In this document: positions 18,105 through 26,301 of the stretch, in pieces
How the letters are laid out: every line of letters begins with the position of its first letter
Position numbering within the stretch: the stretch's first letter is position 1
Assembly (NCBI RefSeq): GCF_902497785.1
Contig: NZ_CABVHK010000008.1
Span: 186,001 to 250,000 of the forward strand
Source: Pseudomonas fluorescens
Lineage (GTDB): Bacteria; Pseudomonadota; Gammaproteobacteria; Pseudomonadales; Pseudomonadaceae
Length of the DNA stretch: 64,000 bases
Direction of reading: 5' to 3'
The notes under the pieces: model-generated
The model's input: only the letters and a program-made list of their open reading frames with translations
Databases searched by the model: none
Told to the model about the DNA's origin: nothing
Program-made: the position numbers and the translations under genes

Positions 18105-19145
18105 GTGAACCGCCGAATGCCTACTCTGACCTTATTCGTACAGCGCATCCTTGAGCTGATGAAGCGCTACCCAGGGGTCATCGCGCTCGGCGGTTTCATC
18201 TCCGGTGTCGGCAGTTTCATGCTGGTGGATCGTCAGCAAGGCCTGGCGACCTGGATCACCATCATCATGGTCCTCAGCTGGATCTGGTTGATGCTGGAAA
18301 ACAGCCTGACCAAACTGTTCACCCGGATCTTCAAACGGGAAATCCCCCAACCGTTACTGCGTTACGCCACGCAGATGATCCATCAGGAAAGCCTGTTTTT
18401 CGTCCTGCCGTTCTTTTTCATCACCACCACCTGGAACAGCGGCCAGTTGTTTTTCACCGGGCTGCTGGCCATCTCTGCGTTGATTTCCATCATCGACCCG
18501 CTCTACTACAAATGGCTGGCACCGCGGCGCTGGGCGTTTCTGGCATTGCACACGCTGACGCTGTTCGCGGCGCTACTGACCGCCCTGCCCGTGATCCTGC
18601 ACTTGACCACCTCCCAGAGTTTCAAATGGGCGCTGGGCATCTCCGTTGTCCTGTCGTTCCCGAGCCTGGCCTCGATCTTTCCGATTCGCACCTTGCGTAA
18701 CGCGCTGGCTATTCTGAGCATCACGGTGGGCATTGGCGGCGTCGGTTGGGTGCTGCGCTCGTGGGTGCCGCCGGCAACGTTGTGGATGACCGACGTGGCG
18801 ATCAGCACCCAGCTGCAGGACCGCACGCCCGGCAAGAGTCTGGACGAGGTCAGCGCCGAACAGATTCGCGGTGACGGGCTGTACGCCTACACCGCGATCA
18901 ACGCCCCGCGCGGTCTGGACGAGCGGATTTACCACGTGTGGCAATTCAACGGCAAAGAGGTTGACCGCATCGCGCTGGACATCCACGGTGGGCGCAAGGA
19001 AGGCTATCGCGCCTGGACCCACAAGCAGAACTTCCCCGGCAATCCGGCGGGTAACTGGCAGGTTCGGGTGCTGACCGAAGACGGCCAACTGATCGGCGTA
19101 TTGCGCTTCAAGATCACAGACAGCACACCGACCAAAGAAAAGTAA
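18105..19145 (+). CDS. DUF5924/DUF2914 family membrane protein
   Basis: A 346-residue protein with an N-terminal membrane region of about six or seven hydrophobic segments (residues 20-215) and a C-terminal soluble domain (about 240-340) resembling DUF2914. That domain includes YHVWQFNGKEVDRIALDIHGG and GNWQVRVLTEDGQLIGVLRF. Its function is not known. The start is GTG at 18105, or the ATG at 18117 that gives MPTLTLF. It lies just upstream of the MCE lipid-transport operon on the same strand, 54 bp apart, so the two may be linked. Confidence 0.75.
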   Translation: MNRRMPTLTLFVQRILELMKRYPGVIALGGFISGVGSFMLVDRQQGLATWITIIMVLSWIWLMLENSLTKLFTRIFKREIPQPLLRYATQMIHQESLFFVLPFFFITTTWNSGQLFFTGLLAISALISIIDPLYYKWLAPRRWAFLALHTLTLFAALLTALPVILHLTTSQSFKWALGISVVLSFPSLASIFPIRTLRNALAILSITVGIGGVGWVLRSWVPPATLWMTDVAISTQLQDRTPGKSLDEVSAEQIRGDGLYAYTAINAPRGLDERIYHVWQFNGKEVDRIALDIHGGRKEGYRAWTHKQNFPGNPAGNWQVRVLTEDGQLIGVLRFKITDSTPTKEK

Positions 19146-19199
19146 TGAGGTTCGTGCTATTACGTAGCTCTGCGCAACAGCCGAACAAGCACGGAGCTT

Positions 19200-20348
19200 A
19201 TGACCAGCAGCACAACGCCCGGCAACGCCAGCCTAGACGCCTCACACTCCCCCGCTCAGTTACGGGTGACGGGTGACTGGACGCTTGCCCATTACGCCGA
19301 CCTCAAGGACCTGAGCGAAAAGCTGCGCGGCGAATACGACGACAGCACCCACATCGACCTCAATAGCCTCGGCGCGCTCGATACCGCCGGCGCATCGCTG
19401 CTGGTGGAGCTGCTTGGCTCTGAGCGCCTTGGCAAATCCGCCGAACATCCCGATTGCACGTTGTCCGTCGCTGATCGTGCGTTGTTGCAAACGGTTTATC
19501 AGTCGATGACTGACTTCTGCGTGCCGATCAGGGAACCGGAAATCAGCGTCGGCATTCAATTGCTGACCCGTATCGGCCGTGCGGTGGATGCGGTCTGGCA
19601 GGACACCCTGCAACTGCTGGGCTTCGTCGGCCTGATCCTGGAAACCATCGCCCGTGGGCTGTTCCGCCCGAAACGCTGGCGCATCACGCCCATGGTCGCG
19701 CACATCGAGCAGACCGGCCTCGACGCCGCGCCCATCGTTGCCTTGCTGACCTTTCTGGTGGGCGCCGTGGTGGCTTTTCTCGGGGCGACGGTGTTGGCGA
19801 GTTTCGGCGCGAGTATTTTCACCGTGGACCTGGTGGCGTTTTCCTTTCTGCGCGAATTCGGCGTGTTGCTCACCGCGATCCTGATGGCCGGGCGCACCGC
19901 CAGTGCATTTACCGCGCAGATCGGCTCGATGAAGGCCAACGAAGAAATCGACGCCATTCGCACGTTAGGCCTCGACCCGATGGAGTTGCTGGTGGTCCCG
20001 CGCGTCCTGGCGCTGTTGGTGGCGCTGCCGATGCTGACGTTTCTGGCGATGCTCTCGGGGATTATTGGCGGCGGCGTCGTTTGCGCGGTGTCGCTGGGTA
20101 TCTCGCCGGCGATGTTTCTGTCGTTGCTGCAAACCGACATCGGCGTTCAGCACTTTCTGGTGGGGATGGTCAAAGCGCCAATCTTCGCCTTCCTCATCGC
20201 TGCCATCGGTTGCCTTGAAGGCTTCAAGGTCAGCGGCAGCGCCGAATCGGTCGGCGCGCACACCACGTCGAGTGTGGTGCAGTCAATTTTCGTGGTCATT
20301 GTGCTCGACGCCGTGGCCGCGCTGTTTTTCATGGAGATGGGCTGGTGA
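19200..20348 (+). CDS. MlaE-type ABC transporter permease with N-terminal STAS-like domain
   Basis: Membrane permease of an MCE-type lipid ABC transporter (Mla/Ttg2 superfamily). Residues 1-115 form a soluble STAS-like domain (IDLNSLGALDTAGASLLVELLG); residues 145-380 are the MlaE permease with five or so membrane segments and the conserved EFGVLLTAILMAGRTASAFTAQ and MKANEEIDAIRTLGLDP coupling region. The fused STAS domain replaces a separate MlaB subunit. The stop overlaps the GTG start of the ATPase gene by 4 bp. The transporter probably moves phospholipid between the inner and outer membranes, but the direction is unknown. Confidence 0.9.
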   Translation: MTSSTTPGNASLDASHSPAQLRVTGDWTLAHYADLKDLSEKLRGEYDDSTHIDLNSLGALDTAGASLLVELLGSERLGKSAEHPDCTLSVADRALLQTVYQSMTDFCVPIREPEISVGIQLLTRIGRAVDAVWQDTLQLLGFVGLILETIARGLFRPKRWRITPMVAHIEQTGLDAAPIVALLTFLVGAVVAFLGATVLASFGASIFTVDLVAFSFLREFGVLLTAILMAGRTASAFTAQIGSMKANEEIDAIRTLGLDPMELLVVPRVLALLVALPMLTFLAMLSGIIGGGVVCAVSLGISPAMFLSLLQTDIGVQHFLVGMVKAPIFAFLIAAIGCLEGFKVSGSAESVGAHTTSSVVQSIFVVIVLDAVAALFFMEMGW

Positions 20349-21148
20349 GTCGTCTACCCCGAGCGCCCTCCGAGGCGGTGATTGAAGTTCGCGGGCTGTG
20401 CAATCGTTTCGGCAGCCAGAGCGTGCACGAGAACCTCGACCTGGATTTGTACAAGGGCGAAATCCTTGCGGTGGTCGGCGGTTCCGGCAGCGGCAAGTCG
20501 GTGTTGCTGCGCAGCATTGTCGGCTTGCGCCAGCCCAGCGAAGGCGTGGTCAAGGTCTTCGGCAAGAACCTGCCGACCCTGTCCGAGCACGAACGCTCGA
20601 TGGTCGAGCGGCGTTTCGGTGTGCTGTTTCAGAAAGGCGCCCTGTTCTCTTCACTGACCGTGACCGAAAACGTCGCCCTGCCCCTGATCGAACATGCGGG
20701 CCTGAGCCGCAACGACGCCGAACACCTGGCGGCGGTCAAACTGGCGTTGGCCGGTTTGCCGCTGTCGGCGGCAGACAAGTACCCCGCTTCGCTGTCCGGT
20801 GGCATGATCAAGCGCGCGGCACTGGCCCGGGCGTTGGCGCTTGACCCCGACATCCTGTTTCTCGACGAACCGACCGCCGGCCTCGATCCGATCGGCGCGG
20901 CGGCCTTCGATCAGTTGATCCTGACCCTGCGCGACGCGTTGGGTTTGAGCGTGTTTCTGGTCACCCACGATCTCGACACGCTCTACACCATCACCGACCG
21001 GGTGGCGGTGCTGGCGCAGAAGAAAGTGCTGGTGGCGGATGCCATTGATGTCGTCTCGGAAACCGACGATGCGTGGATTCACGAATACTTCCACGGCCCA
21101 CGCGGCCGCGCGGCGCTGACGGCCGCTCAACAGTTGAATGAGGTCTGA
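20345..21148 (+). CDS. MlaF-type ABC transporter ATP-binding protein
   Basis: The 267-residue ATPase of the same lipid transporter. Walker A is GGSGSGKS near residue 45, the signature LSGGMIKRAALARAL is near 155, Walker B DILFLDEPTAGLDP is near 175, and the switch histidine is in LVTHDLDT. The LSGGM signature variant is typical of MlaF-like ATPases. The start codon is GTG in GGTGAGTC, overlapping the permease gene. The C-terminal tail has an HEYFHGPRGRAA motif, a known MlaF feature that contacts the partner subunit. Confidence 0.93.
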   Translation: MSRLPRAPSEAVIEVRGLCNRFGSQSVHENLDLDLYKGEILAVVGGSGSGKSVLLRSIVGLRQPSEGVVKVFGKNLPTLSEHERSMVERRFGVLFQKGALFSSLTVTENVALPLIEHAGLSRNDAEHLAAVKLALAGLPLSAADKYPASLSGGMIKRAALARALALDPDILFLDEPTAGLDPIGAAAFDQLILTLRDALGLSVFLVTHDLDTLYTITDRVAVLAQKKVLVADAIDVVSETDDAWIHEYFHGPRGRAALTAAQQLNEV

Positions 21149-21149
21149 C

Positions 21150-22088
21150 ATGGAAACCCGAGCCCATCATGTATTGATCGGCCTGTTCACTGTGATTGTG
21201 GTGGCAGGTGCCCTGCTCTTCGGTCTGTGGCTGGCCAAGTCCAGCGTCGACACCGAGTTCAAGGATTACGAAATCGTCTTTAACGAGGCCGTCAGTGGTT
21301 TGTCCAAGGGCAGCGCCGTGCAGTACAGCGGGATCAAGGTCGGCGACGTGGTGACGTTGCGCCTCGACCCGAAAGACCCGCGCCGGGTGCTGGCGCGGAT
21401 TCGCCTGGGCGGCGATACGCCGATCAAGGAAGACACCCGGGCCATATTGGCGCTGACCGGGATTACCGGCACCTCGATCATTCAGCTCAGCGGCGGTACG
21501 CCGCAAAGTCCGACCCTCAAGGGCAAGGACGGTAATCTGCCGGTGATCATCGCGTCGCCCTCGCCTATCGCTCGCTTGCTCAATGACAGCGGCGACCTGA
21601 TGGCCGGTGTGAACACGCTGATGCACAACGCCAACCAGATGTTCTCCTCGGAGAACGTCGAGCGCATCAGCAAAACCCTTGAGCACCTGGAGCAAACCAC
21701 CGGCACCATCGCCGACCAGCGCGGCGATATTCGTCAGGCGATGCAGCAACTGGCGTCGGTCGGCAAGCAGGCCGGGGTCATGCTCGAACAGACATCGGCA
21801 CTGATGCGCAACGCCAATGGTTTGCTCAACGATCAGGGCAAGCACATGTTCGGCAGCGCCGAGCAAGCGATGAAATCACTGGAACAAAGCAGCGCGACCA
21901 TCAACAAACTGCTCACCAGCAATCAGGATTCGCTCAACAGCGGCATGCAAGGCCTCAATGGCCTGGCCCCGGCGGTGCGAGAGTTACGCGACACGTTGAC
22001 GTCGTTGCGTGCGATTTCTCAACGCCTGGAAGCCAACCCCAGCGGTTACTTGCTGGGCAATGACAAGAACAAGGAGTTCACGCCATGA
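21150..22088 (+). CDS. MCE domain (MlaD-like) lipid-binding protein
   Basis: A 312-residue periplasmic protein anchored by one N-terminal transmembrane segment (VLIGLFTVIVVAGALLFGLWL). A single MCE domain follows at about residues 38-115 (FNEAVSGLSKGSAVQYSGIKVG), then a long polar, helical region of 180 residues. MCE proteins form hexameric rings that bind lipid. With one MCE domain and a long helix, it resembles MlaD and PqiB-like fusions. The start at 21150 follows the ATPase stop by one base; an upstream ATG at 21138 would overlap it. It overlaps the next gene by 4 bp. Confidence 0.88.
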   Translation: METRAHHVLIGLFTVIVVAGALLFGLWLAKSSVDTEFKDYEIVFNEAVSGLSKGSAVQYSGIKVGDVVTLRLDPKDPRRVLARIRLGGDTPIKEDTRAILALTGITGTSIIQLSGGTPQSPTLKGKDGNLPVIIASPSPIARLLNDSGDLMAGVNTLMHNANQMFSSENVERISKTLEHLEQTTGTIADQRGDIRQAMQQLASVGKQAGVMLEQTSALMRNANGLLNDQGKHMFGSAEQAMKSLEQSSATINKLLTSNQDSLNSGMQGLNGLAPAVRELRDTLTSLRAISQRLEANPSGYLLGNDKNKEFTP

Positions 22089-22711
22089 AGCTCGGCCACG
22101 CTGCCCTCCTCGCTGGTTTCGCTTTAGTCAGCGCCTGCTCGATCCTGCCCAAGTCCGAGCCGTCGGATGTTTATCGCCTGCCCTCGGCCCAGAGCAGCGT
22201 TGCGGGCAACCACGGCATACCGCAGCGCTGGTCGCTGCGCCTGACCAAGCCGCAGGCCAGCGAGGCGCTGAACAGTCCTAAAATCGCCGTGATCCCGCAA
22301 GGCGATCTGATCAGCAGTTATACGGCTTCACGTTGGAGCGACCCGGCGCCGGTCCTGCTGCGCAATCGTCTGCTCGATGGTTTCCAGCGTGACGGTCGGG
22401 TGGCGTTGTTGAGCACCGATGACAGTAACTTCCAGGCGGACCTGGAATTGGGCGGCAATCTGCAAGCGTTCCAGACCGAATACCAAGGCACGGCGGCCAG
22501 CGTGGTGGTGCGTCTTGATGCGTTGCTGGTGCGCGGTTATGACCAGCGCATCCTCGCCAGCCGCCGCTTCGAAGTGCGCCAGCCGTTGAGCGATGTGAAG
22601 GTGCCGGCGGTGGTGAGCGGGTTTGGCCAGGCCAGTGATCAGTTGACGGCGCAGGTGGTGAGTTGGGCGGTGGAGCAAGGCCAGAAAGTCGCGCCGCCAC
22701 TGAGGCCTTGA
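22085..22711 (+). CDS. ABC-type transport auxiliary lipoprotein (PqiC-like)
   Basis: A 208-residue outer-membrane lipoprotein. The lipobox is LVSAC at the end of the signal peptide, so the mature protein begins at Cys19. The LSDVKVPAVVSGFGQASDQLTAQVVSW segment (in two parts) fits the PqiC/ABC-trans-aux family, which caps the periplasmic end of MCE transporters. Its ATG overlaps the MCE gene stop in ATGA. It is the last gene of the four-gene operon; a REPIN follows. Confidence 0.85.
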   Translation: MKLGHAALLAGFALVSACSILPKSEPSDVYRLPSAQSSVAGNHGIPQRWSLRLTKPQASEALNSPKIAVIPQGDLISSYTASRWSDPAPVLLRNRLLDGFQRDGRVALLSTDDSNFQADLELGGNLQAFQTEYQGTAASVVVRLDALLVRGYDQRILASRRFEVRQPLSDVKVPAVVSGFGQASDQLTAQVVSWAVEQGQKVAPPLRP

Positions 22712-22726
22712 AACCGCCGCCACCCC

Positions 22727-22826
22727 TGTAGGAGCGAGCTTGCTCGCGATGGTCGTCAACGATGACGCGGGATACCTGACACCCCGAGGCGTTCTGACGT
22801 TTTTCGCGAGCAAGCTCGCTCCTACA
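22727..22826. repeat. REPIN, TGTAGGAGCGAGCTTGCTCGCGA type with conserved spacer
   Basis: Inverted REP arms with a 50-bp spacer that, read on the minus strand, shares GGTGTCAGG and ATCGTTGACGA(C) with the spacers at 39267, 52523 and 58377. See the findings. Confidence 0.92.
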
Positions 22827-22838
22827 AGGGGGTTGTCG

Positions 22839-24068
22839 TTAACCAAAGAACCAGTAGCAAACGCCAATGGCGCCGAGCACACCGGCCAGCTCCGCCAGCA
22901 GTGCACACCCCACCGCGTGCCTTGCCCGCTGAATCCCTACCGCGCCGAAATACACCGCCAGCACATAAAACGTTGTTTCCGTGCTGCCCTGCACCGTCGC
23001 CGCCACCAACGCCGGGAAACTGTCCACCCCGGACGTTTTCATGGTTTCGATCAGCATCGCCCGTGCCGCGCTGCCGGAGAACGGTTTGACCATCGCCGTC
23101 GGCAGCGCATCGACGAAGCGCGTGTCCCAACCGGCCCATTCCACCAGATGACGAATCCCGTCGAGGCCAAAATCCAGCGCCCCGGACGCACGCAGCACGC
23201 CCACCGCACAGAGCATCGCCACCAGATACGGCAGCAGATTCTTGGCCACGTCGAAGCCTTCTTTCGCGCCTTCGACGAACGCTTCGTAAACCTTCACCTT
23301 GCGCAGCGCGCCGACCACCAGAAACAGCATGATCAAACCGAACAGGGTCAGGTTGCCGAGGATCGATGACAAGCCGGCCAGCGCGGTGGCTGACAGCGTC
23401 GCCAGCAGCGCCATGAAGCCACCGAGGGCGAGGGCACCGGGAATCAGGTAGGCGAGCACCACCGGGTCCCACAGGCGCAGACGCTGCATGAACGCCACGG
23501 ACAACAGCCCCACCAGTGTCGAACAACTGGTGGCGAGCAGGATCGGCAGGAACACCAGCGTCGGGTCAGGCGCGCCTTGCTGGGCGCGGTACATGAAGAT
23601 CGTCACTGGCAGCAGGGTCAGGGAGGAGGCGTTAAGCACCAGGAACAGAATCTGCGCATTGCTGGCGATGGTCGCGCTGGGGTTGAGCTCTTGCAGCGCC
23701 TTCATGGCTTTCAGGCCGATCGGCGTGGCGGCGTTGTCCAGGCCCAGGCCATTGGCGGCGAAGTTCAGGGTGATCAGGCCGATGGCCGGGTGGCCGGCCG
23801 GCACTTCCGGCATCAGGCGCAGGAACAACGGGCCCAGTGCCCTGGCCAGCCATTCGACGATCCCGGCTTTCTCGGCGATGCGCAAAAACCCCAGCCACAG
23901 GGTGAGGGTGCCAAACAGCAGCACCATCACCTCGACCGACAGCTTGGCCATGGCAAAAATGCTTTCCACCATCGCCGCGAAGATCCCGGCGTTGCCACCG
24001 ATCAGCCACTGCGCCAGCGCCGACACGGCTGCGACAATGAAGAAGCCAAGCCACAGGCCATTGAGCAT
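22839..24068 (-). CDS. Nucleoside-recognition domain membrane protein (SpmA/SpmB-like fusion)
   Basis: A 409-residue integral membrane protein with two nucleoside-recognition (Gate) domains, as if spore maturation proteins SpmA and SpmB were fused. The first half has LGFLRIAEKAGIVEWLARALGPLFLRLMPEVP, and NFAANGLGLDNAATPIGLKAM is the typical block (both given in family terms). In non-sporulating bacteria the role is unknown; some relatives are linked to nucleoside or peptide transport. It lies convergent with the MCE operon and downstream of gltP, on the same strand as gltP. Confidence 0.82.
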   Translation of the reverse strand: MLNGLWLGFFIVAAVSALAQWLIGGNAGIFAAMVESIFAMAKLSVEVMVLLFGTLTLWLGFLRIAEKAGIVEWLARALGPLFLRLMPEVPAGHPAIGLITLNFAANGLGLDNAATPIGLKAMKALQELNPSATIASNAQILFLVLNASSLTLLPVTIFMYRAQQGAPDPTLVFLPILLATSCSTLVGLLSVAFMQRLRLWDPVVLAYLIPGALALGGFMALLATLSATALAGLSSILGNLTLFGLIMLFLVVGALRKVKVYEAFVEGAKEGFDVAKNLLPYLVAMLCAVGVLRASGALDFGLDGIRHLVEWAGWDTRFVDALPTAMVKPFSGSAARAMLIETMKTSGVDSFPALVAATVQGSTETTFYVLAVYFGAVGIQRARHAVGCALLAELAGVLGAIGVCYWFFG

Positions 24069-24120
24069 CAGTTAAATCCCCCGAAGAATGCGGCGAATGA
24101 TAGCGGGACAGGCAGAAACG

Positions 24121-24148
24121 ACAAACCCCGGATTTCTCCGGGGTTTGT
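24121..24148 (-). terminator. Terminator-like hairpin after gltP
   Basis: ACAAACCCCGG (24121-24131) pairs perfectly with CCGGGGTTTGT (24138-24148) across a 6-base loop. It lies between gltP and the next gene on the minus strand. The T tract is short on the minus side and clearer on the plus side. Confidence 0.7.
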
Positions 24149-24157
24149 TTGTGTACC

Positions 24158-24246
24158 TGTGGGAGCGAGCTTGCTCGCGATAGCGGTGTCAGTCGACATC
24201 ACTGTTGACTGTTATTCAGTCATCGCGAGCAAGCTCGCTCCCACAG
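24158..24246. repeat. REPIN, TGTGGGAGCGAGCTTGCTCGCGAT type
   Basis: Inverted REP arms around a spacer with an internal dyad. It lies just 3' of gltP, ending ten bases before its stop codon. Confidence 0.9.
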
Positions 24247-24255
24247 GGTTTTGCA

Positions 24256-25587
24256 TTAGTTGCTGGAGACTTCACCCACCGGCAATTTTTCCTTGCTGCG
24301 CCAGTGCGGCAGGGAGTTCCAGTAGCGCTGGCCCTTGGCATCGTCGTACATGCCTTCCCAGCGGGAGATGACCAGTACGGCCAGAGCATTGCCGATCACG
24401 TTCAAGGCGGTACGTGCCATGTCCATCACGCGGTCGACACCGGCGATGAACGCCAGGCCTTCCAGCGGAATGCCCACGCTGCCCAAAGTCGCCAGCAGTA
24501 CCACGAACGACACGCCCGGTACGCCGGCGATGCCTTTGGAGGTGACCATCAGGGTCAGCACCAGCAGCAATTGCTGGCTGATCGACAGGTCGATGCCGTA
24601 GAGCTGGGCAATGAAGATGGCCGCGATGCTCTGGTACAGGGTCGAACCGTCGAGGTTGAACGAGTAGCCGGTGGGCACCACGAAGCTGCAAATGGCTTTC
24701 GGCGCGCCGTAGGCTTCCATCTTCTCGATCACCCGCGGCAATACGGTTTCGGAGGAAGCGGTGGAGTAAGCCAGGACCAGCTCATCCTTGAAGATGCGCA
24801 TCAGCTTGATCACCGAGAAGCCGAACAGGCGAGCAATCAGGCCCAGTACCACGAAGGCGAAGAAGGCGATGGCGACGTAAACCAGGATCACCAGTTTGGC
24901 CAGCGGCAGCAACGACGCGAAACCGAAGTTGGCTACGGTCACCGCGATCAGTGCGAATACGCCGATCGGGGCGTAGTTCATGATCATGTGAGTGACCTTG
25001 AACATGCTTTCCGAAACGCCCTGGAACATCGTCACCAGCGGGTCGCGCAACTCGGGCTTGAGGCTCGACAGGCCGAGACCGAACAACACCGAGAAGAAGA
25101 TGATCGGCAGCATTTCGCCGCGAGCAATGGCCGCGAAGATGTTCGACGGGATCAGGTTAAGGATGGTTTCGATGAACGCGTGTTCATGCTGGACTTCGGC
25201 GGCGGTCGCCTGGTACTTGGAAATATCCACGGTGCCCAGGGTGCTCATGTCGATGCCGGCGCCCGGATGGAACACGTTCGCCAACACCAGACCGACGACG
25301 ATGGCGATCGTGGTGACGACCTCGAAGTAAAGGATGGTCTTGAGGCCAATGCTGCCGAGTTTCTTCGCGTCGCCGACGCCGGCAATACCGACGATCAGCG
25401 ACGAGATCACGATCGGGATCACAATCATCTTGATCAGACGGATAAAGATATCGCCTGCCGGTTGCAGGACGTTGCTGATCCACCAGGCCTTCTCGGCACT
25501 GAAATGGTTGAGCAGCGCACCGATTGCAATCCCCAATACCAGACCGATGAGGATCTGCCAGGCGAGGCTGAGCTTTGCCTTCTTCAT
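24256..25587 (-). CDS. gltP: Proton/glutamate-aspartate symporter
   Basis: A 443-residue DAACS family transporter (dicarboxylate/amino acid:cation symporter) in the inner membrane, with about eight membrane segments and two hairpins. The serine-rich hairpin is seen in AYSTASSETVLPRVIEKM and the substrate-binding region in YSFNLDGSTLYQSIAAIFIAQ. I set the start at 25587 (MKKAKLSLAW), which gives the conserved N-terminal helix; an upstream extension of 25 residues lacks support. A REPIN and a hairpin follow. A sigma54-like element lies about 270 bp upstream. Glutamate and aspartate are the likely substrates from family knowledge. Confidence 0.9.
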   Translation of the reverse strand: MKKAKLSLAWQILIGLVLGIAIGALLNHFSAEKAWWISNVLQPAGDIFIRLIKMIVIPIVISSLIVGIAGVGDAKKLGSIGLKTILYFEVVTTIAIVVGLVLANVFHPGAGIDMSTLGTVDISKYQATAAEVQHEHAFIETILNLIPSNIFAAIARGEMLPIIFFSVLFGLGLSSLKPELRDPLVTMFQGVSESMFKVTHMIMNYAPIGVFALIAVTVANFGFASLLPLAKLVILVYVAIAFFAFVVLGLIARLFGFSVIKLMRIFKDELVLAYSTASSETVLPRVIEKMEAYGAPKAICSFVVPTGYSFNLDGSTLYQSIAAIFIAQLYGIDLSISQQLLLVLTLMVTSKGIAGVPGVSFVVLLATLGSVGIPLEGLAFIAGVDRVMDMARTALNVIGNALAVLVISRWEGMYDDAKGQRYWNSLPHWRSKEKLPVGEVSSN

Positions 25588-25679
25588 ATCTTTACCCTTA
25601 CTTGCGTTTGACTCAGGCAGATGCGGAAACAGGAACGCTTGTGGCGAAAAAGTTGTAGGCATCTGCCCCCGTATAAGGT

Positions 25680-25802
25680 GCCCCGGAGCGAGTACTTATG
25701 GCTCTCTGGCAGGCGAAAAAAGGCGCAACTATTCCGATGCAAGGAAGCGACGTCTAATGCCGTAAACGCCTACCCTATGCCGAATCGGCATGAGGTTTTT
25801 TT
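25680..25802 (+). ncRNA. Candidate small RNA ending in an orphan terminator
   Basis: The sequence CCTATGCCG-AAT-CGGCATGAGG followed by seven Ts (25774-25802) is a good rho-independent terminator for plus-strand transcription, but no plus-strand gene lies before it. A TATAAG at 25672-25677 could be a -10 box, giving a transcript of about 120 nt; no matching -35 box was found. It would be divergent from gltP. The 5' end is a guess. Confidence 0.3.
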
Positions 25803-25854
25803 ACCGTAAGCGACGTCGCAAACGGTTGCGAGATGACATTTCGGCAGGCGAACA

Positions 25855-25870
25855 TGCCGCGAACCGGCCA
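25855..25870 (-). promoter_or_regulatory. Sigma54-like promoter element for gltP
   Basis: On the minus strand TGGCCGG-TTCG-CGGCA has the invariant GG and GC dinucleotides with the correct ten-base gap, and 8 of the 12 consensus bases of TGGCACG-N4-TTGCA. Transcription would start near 25843, leaving a 256-base leader before gltP. Confidence 0.35.
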
Positions 25871-26084
25871 TTTCCGGGAGGGGTGAGTATTTTCTGATCA
25901 GTTTTGCGGGCGGAGGATTTCGGAAAAATCCGACAACGAAAGGGAAAAAATCTCCGCAAAATCAGGCAGTTTTTTCTCGATGTACGGTCACCCAGCCAAC
26001 CCCGATTGAAGGATTTTTCGCAGGCGATCACGAGATTGAGGGATGTAACAGCGAAACCGAGTGGCTCGCAGATGTTGAATGTCT

Positions 26085-26290
26085 GGCTTGCATAAGCTCT
26101 TCGCAAGTCCGTCGATCCATGAGGATCGGCGAACTCGCGTCGCAGCTTTTACCTGACCCGGCCCTTGCGCAGGTACTCCCTGTACCCGTAGGTCACTCCG
26201 CCCCTGAAACAGGCAGAACGTCCCGACCCCTTGGTCATGCGACTACCTTCCTCAGGTAGCGCACTGGAGAGAAGCAATGCTGCTTCTTTC
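26085..26290. other. Hairpin-rich region, possible structured RNA
   Basis: Several stems lie close together in about 205 bp: GGCTTGC/GCAAGTC (26085-26109), GTCGATCC/GGATCGGC (26111-26130), TACCTG/CAGGTA (26150-26175), GGTAC/GTACC (26172-26186, exclusive with the previous one), GCG-CTACCT/AGGTAG-CGC (26239-26262) and AGAAGCA/TGCTTCT (26270-26287). The rest of the 714-bp gap is A-rich and holds no gene that I can support. Orientation and function are unknown. Confidence 0.35.
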
Positions 26291-26301
26291 GTGTGACAAA
26301 T

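Noticed and set aside
25801..26106. 101-codon minus-strand frame in the gltP-ivy gap
   Set aside because: No ribosome site, an Arg/Ser/Cys-rich product and a span that includes an A-rich, hairpin-rich stretch; judged non-coding.
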